8,680 nucleotides of DNA from Candidatus Segatella caccae (GTDB lineage: Bacteria > Bacteroidota > Bacteroidia > Bacteroidales > Bacteroidaceae). The translations under genes and the position numbers were made by a program. Shown piece after piece: positions 1-6,176 of the stretch. The stretch's first letter is position 1, and every line of letters starts with the position of its first letter. Below the pieces are notes generated by a model. That model was not told where the DNA came from. It searched no databases and saw only the letters and a program-made list of their open reading frames with translations. The stretch is taken from contig USOQ01000089.1 in the NCBI GenBank assembly GCA_900556395.1, forward strand, positions 1 to 8,680. The letters run 5' to 3'.

Positions 1-45
1 TGAAGTGGGTATAAGATGGAAAGAATAAGCCCTTATCCGAGGAGG

Positions 46-112
46 TCTCACGGACGCATGGGTGAAGATGAATCATTCGATGTACAATGACGGAGTAAAG
101 CTTGCCGTGAGA
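46..112 (+). other. Stem closing a probable domain III region of the group II intron
   Basis: TCTCACGG (46-53) pairs perfectly with CCGTGAGA (105-112). It is followed directly by the AGTCAGCAGAGGTCAT block that marks the entry to domain IV in related introns. The domain assignment is inference; the pairing is seen. Confidence 0.5.
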
Positions 113-340
113 AGTCAGCAGAGGTCATAGTACCCAAGGCACGTGTGCTTATAGGGAAGGACTGAATCGTGCAGTGCAATAGTAAATGAATGTTACCTTG
201 TGAGACACCTCGTCAGATGTCCGAAAGGAACTCTCTATCCAAGACGATAGGACGGAATCCGACAATAGGATAGAAGTGACGCTACTCATAGGGATAGCTG
301 AAAACAACTTGCCACACATCGCAAGATGAGAAAGCACGAA

Positions 341-372
341 ACCGCCGTATGCGGAACCGCACGTACGGTGGT
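341..372 (+). ncRNA. Group II intron domain V (catalytic hairpin)
   Basis: Nine base pairs form the lower stem (341-349 with 364-372, including one G-U). A two-nucleotide CG bulge follows at 362-363. A four-pair upper stem (350-353 with 358-361) is capped by a GAAC tetraloop. The CGC at 343-345 occupies the place of the catalytic triad (AGC or CGC in known introns). The layout of lower stem, two-base bulge and short capped stem is the domain V signature. The loop is GAAC rather than the usual GNRA, which might weaken the domain I tertiary contact. No base that would obviously kill the fold is missing. Confidence 0.88.
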
Positions 373-378
373 GTGGGA

Positions 379-443
379 GGTCGGTAAATGTGAAAATAGG
401 AGGTAAATGCCTTTTATGATTAGCATTTACCTCCTACCCGATT
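379..443 (+). ncRNA. Group II intron domain VI hairpin
   Basis: A base stem joins GGTCGG (379-384) to CCGATT (438-443) with two G-U pairs. An asymmetric A-rich internal loop (385-397 against 436-437) could supply the branch-point adenosine. A perfect 13-bp distal stem follows (398-410 with 423-435, loop 411-422). The position six nucleotides after domain V fits domain VI. Which A is the branch point is not determined. Confidence 0.7.
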
Positions 444-547
444 ACGCTCGACATGAGCATTATCTAACGGGTGAGCCCCGAATCCGGACCTACCTTATTG
501 GGGTAGAAAAGTTTTACCAGACTGACATAATTAAAAATAGCTCTTAA
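407..547 (+). pseudogene. Short open frame crossing the intron 3' boundary; possible 3' exon of an interrupted gene
   Basis: From the intron end (446) a frame stays open for 33 codons to TAA at 545-547, reading ARHEHYLTGEPRIRTY and ending in KNSS. The same frame opens at ATG 407 inside domain VI, which would give 46 residues. The composition (charged and aromatic, no low-complexity run) is more protein-like than the surrounding DNA, so it may be the C-terminal tail of the gene into which the intron inserted. I do not recognise the family. It could also be chance, because the frame is short. The 5' exon lies outside the window. Confidence 0.3.
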
Positions 548-580
548 TCTCCTTTAAAAAGACTTTTAGTTTCATAGTTT

Positions 581-679
581 GTGTCAATAAGGTGGTACTG
601 CTATATCAGTTAAGTGAAACTCCAGTACCAGCTGGGTGAAACTCCAGTACCACTTTGCTGATACAGAAAACGGTACTGG
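581..679. repeat. Inverted and direct repeat cluster resembling an IS21-family element end
   Basis: GTGAAACTCCAGTACCA occurs twice exactly (614-630 and 636-652, period 22). The inverse core GGTACTG appears at 594-600 and 672-678. The outer segments 581-600 and 645-664 are inverted repeats matching at 16 of 20 positions, bounding an 84-bp unit. The terminal TGTCAATAAGG (from 582) and the multiple short end repeats resemble the ends of IS21-family elements, which begin TGTCA/TGTCG and carry several internal terminal repeats. No istA or istB coding sequence is visible on either side, so this is a solo end, a remnant or a MITE-like unit. The repeats are seen; the IS21 attribution is inference. 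Confidence 0.45.
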
Positions 680-867
680 GTGTCTTGTTTTGTCCAATGA
701 TATAGCTTGTCGGATTCAACTATATTTTCTAAAATCAACCTTCAAGGTTTTATATCCGTAACAGAAGTTTCGCATGTACGGAAGTTAAATACTATATGTA
801 TCTATTCGGAATTAAATCATGGATTATATAATGTTGTTGTGTCTTTAACGATATGGCTTTTGTATAA

Positions 868-916
868 AATAACCCCATCCATCTCTCCACCTGTTAGAGA
901 GATGAATGGGGTTATT
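868..916 (-). terminator. Long hairpin, probable fbp transcription terminator
   Basis: A 20-position stem (868-887 with 897-916) has a single C-A mismatch at 879/905 and a 9-nt loop. It lies about 100 nt beyond the fbp stop. On the minus strand the stem runs into TTATTTTATAC, a short T-rich tail. The A/T-rich outer pairs could let it act in both directions. The distance from fbp is larger than usual. Confidence 0.55.
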
Positions 917-1017
917 GTGTTGTAGACTGCCTCCTTTTGCCGAAATGTGTGAAATCGTGTAATAGCGCCAAGGCGCTCTTCTGTCGTTTCCTTTTAAGTT
1001 AAACTATTTTTTTAACC

Positions 1018-3006
1018 TTACTTCTTTCTTTCCGATTCCTTCACGAAACCGTGTCGGTAAGCGTAGAGGAGTTCTTCCAGGTCGGCTATCTGCTTGCGGA
1101 GTTCTTGTCCTATATCGGTATCTGCTACGAGCATGCGTCGGTTAGACATTTCCACAATCTGGGTGGTACTCTTGATGTCGGTACCTCGCAGAATGGCGTC
1201 TTCCATGCTTGTGAATGGTTCGTGCTGTACTAACTGGAATCCGCGTGAGTGGTAAACCAATGTATAGCCTGCAATACCCGTCTCGTTGTGGTAGGCTTTC
1301 GAGAAGCCACCATCTATCACCATTAGTTTACCATTGGCCTTGATGGGGTTCTCGCCCTTGGTGGTGCGTACGGGCACGTGTCCGTTGATGATATGGCGGT
1401 TAGGACCTGTCACTCCGAAGGCATCCATGATATGGTCGATGACTTGCTCGTCGTCACGCAAGAGGAAGTAATAGCCTTTCTCCTCCTTATGGGTTTCTTT
1501 GTCGGTGATGAAGTAGCGCTCAAAGGTAGCCATCTTGCTCTTGTCGAAGAGAGGACTGTCAGGACCGCACCATAGGTAGATGAAGTAGTCGATGGCATAT
1601 TCTCGCTCTTTAGGGTCGGAGTCAGACTGGAAGGCTGTACGTATCTGCATGCCAGTCTGGTGCATGAGCTCACGGCCAGCGAACTTCTTGCCGGGGAATA
1701 TCTCTACCTCTTTCAGCGAACCATCTGCATTGAGCGGACACGATGCGTGGAAGAGCAGATTGTCGTTGATGATGGTGTACATACAACCGTGCTGCAGCAT
1801 CACCTTGATGTGCTTATGCAACTTTTCGCATACCATAAACGAGTGGTGCAACTTTGCCATCAGCAACTCTTCTTCTGACGAGAGTTCGTAGGGAGAGGCG
1901 GGGTTGATGGTAGGGAAGTGGCACGATGTCATGGGGTAGATCTTACCGTCTATCTCAATCTCCTTTTTCTCATAGTTGATGTGTTCGAAGAGTCGGCGCT
2001 TGTCCATCTTCCATTCGGGATGCTTGGCGATGAGTTGTCCCTCTATCTTAAACTGGATGATGGCAATGGCTTTGTGCATCTGGGATGTCAGGCGCTTGGT
2101 CTTCTCGTCTATGGCAGCTGCGCCACCACTCATCTTGGGCATAAATTCTGCACATTCATCATCCTTATAGGCTTCCATGGCAAAAGTGGCTAAGGGGATA
2201 AGGTTGATGCCGTAGCCTTCTTCCAAGGTCGAGAGGTTGGCATAGCGCAGGCTCAGACGGATCACGTTGCAAATGCAGGCATCATTGCCTGCGGCAGCGC
2301 CCATCCACAGCACGTCGTGGTTGCCCCATTGTATATCCCAACTGTGGTAATGGCGCATCTTGTCGAGGATGATGTGGGCACCTGGTCCACGGTCGTAGAT
2401 GTCGCCGAGGATGTGCAGCTGGTCTATGGCAAGCCGCTGTATCACATTGGCTATGGCGATGATGAAGTCGTCGGCACGGCCTGTCGATATGATAGTGTCG
2501 ACGATGACGTTGACATAAGCTGTCTTGTCGTGGTCTTCGGTATGTTCGTGCAGGAGTTCCTGTATGATGTAAGAGAAGTCGCATGGCAGCGACTTTCTCA
2601 CCTTCGAGCGGGTGTATTTGCTCGACACATCACGGCATACTGCCACCAACTGGTGCAGTGTGATGTGGTACCAGTCGTTGATGTCGGTTTCGTTTTGCTT
2701 TACCAGTTCCAGTTTCTGCTCAGGATAGTATATGAGCGTACATAACTCGCGTTTTTCAGCTTCGCGCAAGGTGTTGCCGAAGAGTTCGTTCACCTTTCGC
2801 TTGATGTTTCCCGATGCGTTTTTCAGCACATGCAGGAAAGCCTCGTATTCGCCGTGGATATCAGCCAGGAAGTGTTCAGTGCCTTTAGGAAGGTTGAGAA
2901 TGGCTTGCAGGTTGATAATCTCTGTGCTGGCTTCTGCCACTGTTGGAAACGACTGTGCCAATAGTTGCAGATAACGCATATCTTTGTTTATCTCGTAATG
3001 TTTCAT
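1018..3006 (-). CDS. fbp: Class III fructose-1,6-bisphosphatase (calcineurin-like metallophosphatase)
   Basis: Hydrolyses fructose 1,6-bisphosphate to fructose 6-phosphate and phosphate, the committed step of gluconeogenesis in the cytoplasm. Class III enzymes are typically Mn-dependent and about 640-670 residues; this one is 662 from the chosen start. Metal-site motifs are intact: DIHGE (D49, H51), GDIYDRG (201-207), GNHD (228-231), FHASCPL (H420) and NGHVPV (541-546). The frame is open upstream to 3099, but I start at ATG 3006 (MKHYEINKDMRYLQLL). A complete Bacteroidales-type promoter (3040-3070) lies inside that extension, and the extra 31 residues (LFSVKTLLSLNFKLTL and so on) look unlike the family's N-terminus. 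The gene follows the lipoprotein operon on the same strand, behind a terminator, so it is probably its own unit. No frameshift or lost motif is seen. Confidence 0.95.
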   Translation of the reverse strand: MKHYEINKDMRYLQLLAQSFPTVAEASTEIINLQAILNLPKGTEHFLADIHGEYEAFLHVLKNASGNIKRKVNELFGNTLREAEKRELCTLIYYPEQKLELVKQNETDINDWYHITLHQLVAVCRDVSSKYTRSKVRKSLPCDFSYIIQELLHEHTEDHDKTAYVNVIVDTIISTGRADDFIIAIANVIQRLAIDQLHILGDIYDRGPGAHIILDKMRHYHSWDIQWGNHDVLWMGAAAGNDACICNVIRLSLRYANLSTLEEGYGINLIPLATFAMEAYKDDECAEFMPKMSGGAAAIDEKTKRLTSQMHKAIAIIQFKIEGQLIAKHPEWKMDKRRLFEHINYEKKEIEIDGKIYPMTSCHFPTINPASPYELSSEEELLMAKLHHSFMVCEKLHKHIKVMLQHGCMYTIINDNLLFHASCPLNADGSLKEVEIFPGKKFAGRELMHQTGMQIRTAFQSDSDPKEREYAIDYFIYLWCGPDSPLFDKSKMATFERYFITDKETHKEEKGYYFLLRDDEQVIDHIMDAFGVTGPNRHIINGHVPVRTTKGENPIKANGKLMVIDGGFSKAYHNETGIAGYTLVYHSRGFQLVQHEPFTSMEDAILRGTDIKSTTQIVEMSNRRMLVADTDIGQELRKQIADLEELLYAYRHGFVKESERKK

Positions 3007-3039
3007 TCGTTGATAAAGTTTAGTTCTACATATCTTTTG

Positions 3040-3070
3040 CAAAGTTAGCTTAAAATTCAGACTTAACAAA
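3040..3070 (-). promoter_or_regulatory. Bacteroidales-type promoter of fbp
   Basis: On the minus strand a TTTG box (3067-3070) is followed after exactly 19 bp by TAACTTTG (3040-3047), matching the Bacteroidales -33 TTTG / -7 TAnnTTTG pattern. The -7 box lies 33 nt upstream of ATG 3006, leaving a short leader. It falls inside the upstream extension of the reading frame, which argues for the 3006 start. Confidence 0.75.
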
Positions 3071-3120
3071 GTTTTTACTGAAAAAAGTGTTTCTGACAAT
3101 AGTTATGTAACTGAATTTTC

Positions 3121-3137
3121 GCAAGTTCTAAACTTGC
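3121..3137. promoter_or_regulatory. Perfect palindrome upstream of the fbp promoter, possible operator
   Basis: GCAAGTT (3121-3127) and AACTTGC (3131-3137) are a perfect 7-bp inverted repeat with a 3-bp centre. It lies about 50 bp upstream of the -33 box, where an activator or repressor dimer could bind. No regulator is identified, and it could be a minor RNA hairpin. Confidence 0.3.
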
Positions 3138-3170
3138 AAAAAATCAAATCCGATTGAGATATACAACAAA

Positions 3171-3205
3171 CGGGAGACAAACGAAACCTGTTCGTTTGTC
3201 TCCCG
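3171..3205 (-). terminator. Terminator of the three-gene lipoprotein operon
   Basis: A perfect 15-bp stem (CGGGAGACAAACGAA with its complement, 3171-3185/3191-3205) has a 5-nt loop, 27 nt past the stop of the last gene. On the minus strand it is followed by TTTGTTGTAT, a broken T-tract. It separates the operon from the fbp promoter. Confidence 0.8.
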
Positions 3206-3232
3206 CTATATTTATTTGAGAGTAGGGGATGA

Positions 3233-4036
3233 TTACTTTGTCAGTTCCAAGCCTGCTTCAAATTTTGTAGTCTTGTTCATAACGTCCTTGGCTGAATTTA
3301 TAATAGCCTTGATCATTATAACAGTACTATTTGTTTCAGCATCAGTGTTGCCGAGGCGATCCAACATAGCCTTGAGCGTCTGGTTGTCCAACAAAGAAGT
3401 GGCGAATGCCTTATCAATGTAGAAGTATGCCTTGGTGTTGTTGGCACTCCAACGAATGTTGACAGGAATACCATCCTTGAATATTTTGAGTACTTCGGTG
3501 AGGGCTGCTTTCTCGTCAGCTTCCATACCTTCTGTTACCTTGGCTGTATTGAGAAAAACAAGAATTTGGTTGTTGTTTACCTTTTTGTAGGTAGCATAGT
3601 CTGAGGCAGTCTTCCAACCATCGTTAGCAATAGAAGTGGTTGCAGCATCCTTGTACACTGCTACAATCTGACCATTAGACTTGAATTCTACGCTTTTGAG
3701 AACTGATGGCAGGTTTGCGTTGCCCATATTCTCGACAAGTTGCTTAATGGCGGCAACAGGAAGTTGCATTTTATTTTCGCCTTCACCCCACTCGAGGCTT
3801 GTTCCTTCAGGGCAATCCCATGTTACCTGGACAGAGCCTGTGTATTTTGCGGCATCGTCAGGGTCAGTAGTTACATTGCCTGACGCGTCATACATTACTG
3901 TAGGCTCAAGGCTCCATACGTGTTCCAACTCGGTGAAGCCACCATTTTCGCCATCACCATTGTCATCACTGCCACACGCTGTGAAACTTATTGTGCAGAG
4001 TGCTGCCAATAAGAAATAGAATAGATTTTTCTTCAT
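3233..4036 (-). CDS. Predicted surface lipoprotein of unknown function, third gene of the operon
   Basis: This is a 267-residue protein with a type II signal peptide: MKKN, a hydrophobic stretch to residue 18, and lipobox FTAC with the lipidated Cys at 21. GSDDNGDGE follows directly, an acidic run like the lipoprotein export signal that sends Bacteroidetes lipoproteins to the outer leaflet. The mature part mixes predicted beta segments (SVQVTWDCPEGTSLEW, SVEFKSNGQIVAVYKD, KAYFYIDKAF) with a late helical segment (TVIMIKAIINSAKDVMN). It recalls DUF49xx-type Bacteroidales lipoproteins (DUF4923/DUF4925 style), but I cannot assign the family. It starts 18 nt after the barrel gene with no promoter between them, so it is co-transcribed with the barrel and the PCMD lipoprotein. 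A shared surface role is inference. Confidence 0.85.
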   Translation of the reverse strand: MKKNLFYFLLAALCTISFTACGSDDNGDGENGGFTELEHVWSLEPTVMYDASGNVTTDPDDAAKYTGSVQVTWDCPEGTSLEWGEGENKMQLPVAAIKQLVENMGNANLPSVLKSVEFKSNGQIVAVYKDAATTSIANDGWKTASDYATYKKVNNNQILVFLNTAKVTEGMEADEKAALTEVLKIFKDGIPVNIRWSANNTKAYFYIDKAFATSLLDNQTLKAMLDRLGNTDAETNSTVIMIKAIINSAKDVMNKTTKFEAGLELTK

Positions 4037-4054
4037 TGTCTTCTAAGTTTAAAA

Positions 4055-4834
4055 TTATTTTAATTGATAAATAATGCCTATAGTTCCGTAGATGGGGTAG
4101 AGAGGTTGTTCGATAACATCAAAGTCTTTTTTGAATATCTCCGAGAGACCCCATGTCAGTCCTACAGAAGCTCCCCATCGTTTGGTGATATACCAGTCGG
4201 CACCTGCATCGATACCAAACTGCCAGTTACGCATGTCTGTAGAGAAATCATAGTCTCCACGCGAACCGTCGCCATTGCCAAGTTCTACTTTCTGTCCTGT
4301 TGGGTCGTCTTTAGGATGTCCATCCTCTCTTACACGGATGTATCCATTGTAGGCGTAACCGCTGAACTTGTGTGAGGTGACATACGAGAAGTAAGGACCT
4401 AACTTGACACGTACCTTTTTGCTGATATCGTAGGTGGCTTGTACGGGGATCGTAGCAAGACTTTGGTCTACTTTGGTTACTACACTTCCGGTAAACATAC
4501 CTTCCAACTCCTCGTTGCCACGTGTTATCTTCATGTGGTAGTTCTTGACGGTAGCATCTGTTTTCATGCCTTTGTTCTCGAAATGAAGTCCAAACATGAT
4601 TCCCCATTTGTCGGTAAAGGGATGATGGGCGTCTACACCAAGCGTGAAGTTGGGACGGATGCTGTAGCTGTCGAGTGAACGGATAGAAGCGGGCATGCCA
4701 ACTGGTGCTGTTCCGCCCAGATTATAACCAAATCTGGCATAATAGTTATAGTTGTGCAACAGTTTGATAGCATTCCATGCATGGCTGTTTATGACAACCA
4801 GCAGGAAAAGAAATGATAATGTATATTTTTTCAT
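4055..4834 (-). CDS. Outer-membrane beta-barrel protein, PorT/OMP_b-brl_2 type
   Basis: This is a 259-residue protein. The signal peptide MKKYTLSFLFLLVVINSHA is followed by alternating amphipathic strands with many aromatic residues (YNYYARFGYNLGG, WGIMFGLHFENKG, VRVKLGPYFSYVTSHKF, WQFGIDAGADWYITKRW, WGASVGLTWGLSEIF). It ends in GTIGIIYQLK, an aromatic C-terminal strand. The length fits an 8-10-stranded outer-membrane barrel of the PorT-like OMP_b-brl_2 family. The frame is open to ATG 4855, which would overlap the preceding gene by 17 nt and add MKMPTNQ. I prefer ATG 4834, which puts a normal signal peptide at the N-terminus and lies four bases after the upstream TAA. The middle gene of an operon between two lipoproteins, it may anchor or export them. 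The ligand is unknown. Confidence 0.85.
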   Translation of the reverse strand: MKKYTLSFLFLLVVINSHAWNAIKLLHNYNYYARFGYNLGGTAPVGMPASIRSLDSYSIRPNFTLGVDAHHPFTDKWGIMFGLHFENKGMKTDATVKNYHMKITRGNEELEGMFTGSVVTKVDQSLATIPVQATYDISKKVRVKLGPYFSYVTSHKFSGYAYNGYIRVREDGHPKDDPTGQKVELGNGDGSRGDYDFSTDMRNWQFGIDAGADWYITKRWGASVGLTWGLSEIFKKDFDVIEQPLYPIYGTIGIIYQLK

Positions 4835-4838
4835 TTGA

Positions 4839-5996
4839 TTAGTTGGCATCTTCACATTTTACAATAATTTTGTCTACCCATAGTGTACTGCCTATTGCTC
4901 CTTGGAAAATGGCTCCGTCCACACTTGATGAGCATACAACGGCCAGACTGTAACCGCCATTGGTAAGCTTCTCGGCATCTATATTTTTCTTGTAGTTGAA
5001 TGGGATATTGAAGTATGTCCATTCTTCTGTCTTTCCGATGTTTGGCAAGATGGCAATGGCTACAATTTGTGGACTCGTCTGCACGTCATCACCATGCAGG
5101 ACGACTGCCTTTCCATTCTTGTCGTGATTGTCGTATAAAACAGCATAGATGGTTCCTTCATCGACACGATCTTTTATTTCCTTCATGTTGCGGTTGGTAA
5201 ACTTTTCTCCAGGAAGGTATTTGTAATAACCGCTAAAGTAGACAGGTTTGGTCTTGAAACTGAATGGCAAACCAAAGTGTGTGGCCTTCATTGCGTCCTT
5301 GAGTGCATTGGAGGCATCAAATGTTCCTATGAAAAGGTTGCCTGCTGCTATTGGCATTTTTACCATGTCGGCAAGCGAACTGGTGCGACGGGTTGTCAAC
5401 TTGACACAGTTCTTATGTTCTTCACCGTCTGAGGTAGGTACTGTTGGGTACTCGTCCCAATTAGCGCTGCCGTTGCTTATCTTAAAACCTGGATTTCCTG
5501 TTGCCCAGTTGCGGAGTTCCTTTCCGTCTACCTTATCGTACCAAACGAAGTATTTGCTGTCATTGCTCAACTTGTAGTTGGAGAAATCGCATACTTTTGC
5601 TCCTTCTATTTCTTGCAACACGTCAAAATATACCTTGTAAGTACGGCTCCATTTTCCGTTTTCAGAAGTTACCGTGTACTCTACAGGATTGGAAGGGTCT
5701 GAAAAATCGTGTACACTGCCATTTTCTGGAGAGATGGTAGCTCCTTCTGTTAATTTGAATTGAGGAGCTATAGCTGTCAGGTCGGCACTGGAGCGCACGG
5801 TAAAGTGAATCTCTTTGTCGTCTGATGGTACATCTACTTGTGCATCAGAGGCATAGAAAAACATGGTTTTATAATCATCTGTGGTGATGTAAGCCTGTTC
5901 TATATCGCACTCAGTATTCTCGGGCTCATCTTTGAAACAAGAAGTGAGCGATATGCTGAGTAGTATGGAGGCTACTGCTAATTTGATTATTCTCAT
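4839..5996 (-). CDS. PCMD-domain surface lipoprotein with N-terminal Ig-like domain, first gene of the operon
   Basis: This is a 385-residue protein. A type II signal peptide has lipobox LTSC with Cys at 20, then FKDEPE, an acidic export-type signal. Residues about 35-127 look like a small beta-sandwich (GATISPENGSVHDFS, PVEYTVTSENGKWSRTYKVY). Residues about 133-381 match the PCMD pattern (putative carbohydrate metabolism domain, a jelly-roll fold): NPGFKISNG, KNCVKL, AAGNLFIGTF, FSGYYKYLPGE, WTYFNIPFNY and the closing STLWVDKIIVKC. The family is common in Bacteroidales and has been guessed to bind or process glycans; no catalytic residues are known to me. It has its own promoter just upstream and is followed directly by the barrel and a second lipoprotein. 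The 489-residue protein upstream carries a related module. Confidence 0.88.
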   Translation of the reverse strand: MRIIKLAVASILLSISLTSCFKDEPENTECDIEQAYITTDDYKTMFFYASDAQVDVPSDDKEIHFTVRSSADLTAIAPQFKLTEGATISPENGSVHDFSDPSNPVEYTVTSENGKWSRTYKVYFDVLQEIEGAKVCDFSNYKLSNDSKYFVWYDKVDGKELRNWATGNPGFKISNGSANWDEYPTVPTSDGEEHKNCVKLTTRRTSSLADMVKMPIAAGNLFIGTFDASNALKDAMKATHFGLPFSFKTKPVYFSGYYKYLPGEKFTNRNMKEIKDRVDEGTIYAVLYDNHDKNGKAVVLHGDDVQTSPQIVAIAILPNIGKTEEWTYFNIPFNYKKNIDAEKLTNGGYSLAVVCSSSVDGAIFQGAIGSTLWVDKIIVKCEDAN

Positions 5997-6024
5997 ATAA
6001 ATTAAACTTGTAATATATCGTCTG

Positions 6025-6056
6025 CAAAGTTACGATAAAAAAAGCTACTAACCAAA
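6025..6056 (-). promoter_or_regulatory. Bacteroidales-type promoter of the three-gene operon
   Basis: On the minus strand TTTG (6053-6056), a 20-bp spacer and TAACTTTG (6025-6032) give a -33/-7 pair, 28 nt upstream of ATG 5996. The flanks are nearly identical to those of the promoter at 7696-7727. Confidence 0.72.
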
Positions 6057-6124
6057 TGTTTTCTAAAAATTTCTCAAAAATGAGGACTATAGATGAAAGT
6101 AAGTTAATTTATGCCTATATCGAA

Positions 6125-6154
6125 CAAGGGATGCAAAGCTAATTGCATCCCTTG
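6125..6154 (-). terminator. Hairpin terminator of the 489-residue secreted protein gene
   Basis: A perfect 12-bp stem (CAAGGGATGCAA, 6125-6136, with 6143-6154) and 6-nt loop lies 23 nt beyond the stop codon. The minus-strand tail TTCGATATAG is only weakly T-rich, so termination may be partial. Confidence 0.65.
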
Positions 6155-6176
6155 CTTCTCAAACGTATATGGTGTC

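Larger units (their letters stand above)
1..445 (+). mobile_element. Group II intron, 3' part, lacking a reverse transcriptase ORF; 5' end outside the window
   Basis: This is a self-splicing, retromobile ribozyme; the window starts inside it. Positions 35-135 carry a block resembling the sequence that precedes the intron-encoded protein in Bacteroidales group II introns (GAGGAGGTCTC, then GAGAAGTCAGCAGAGGTCAT), closed by an 8-bp stem 46-53/105-112. Positions 341-372 fold as a canonical domain V and 379-443 as domain VI. The intron probably ends at the AC of 444-445, since group II introns end in A-pyrimidine. Between the upstream block and domain V are only about 200 nt, with no open frame resembling a reverse transcriptase, which needs more than 1.2 kb. 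This copy therefore appears ORF-less and would need a maturase supplied in trans. Whether the ORF was deleted or never present cannot be told. Seen: domain V fold and size of the gap. Recalled family knowledge: the upstream motif. Confidence 0.8.
548..1017. other. Gene-free stretch between the intron exon and fbp
   Basis: This stretch holds an IS21-like repeat cluster (581-679) and a long terminator-type hairpin (868-916). A small GC-rich palindrome AGCGCC-AA-GGCGCT sits at 964-977, about 40 nt past the fbp stop. Nothing interpretable is seen in 680-867, which is AT-rich. The one long plus-strand frame there runs through the hairpin and is not credible as a gene. Confidence 0.6.

Noticed and set aside
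149..337. Minus-strand frame of 62 codons inside the intron
   Set aside because: It is antisense to intron domain IV next to domain V, with no family resemblance; a chance frame in structured RNA sequence.
707..925. Plus-strand frame of 72 codons with a TTG start
   Set aside because: It has no recognisable domain or upstream signals, and its 3' third is the two arms of the 868-916 hairpin.
1051..2974. Many plus-strand frames antisense to fbp, the longest 142 codons at 2317-2745
   Set aside because: All are mirrored by the well-supported fbp frame, and none shows a domain or start signals.
4311..4607. Minus-strand frame of 98 codons overlapping the barrel gene in another frame
   Set aside because: It is a shadow of the barrel CDS with Cys/Arg/Gln-rich composition and no domain.
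4835..4855. Alternative upstream start of the beta-barrel protein at ATG 4855
   Set aside because: It would add MKMPTNQ in front of a normal signal peptide and overlap the preceding gene; ATG 4834 fits better.
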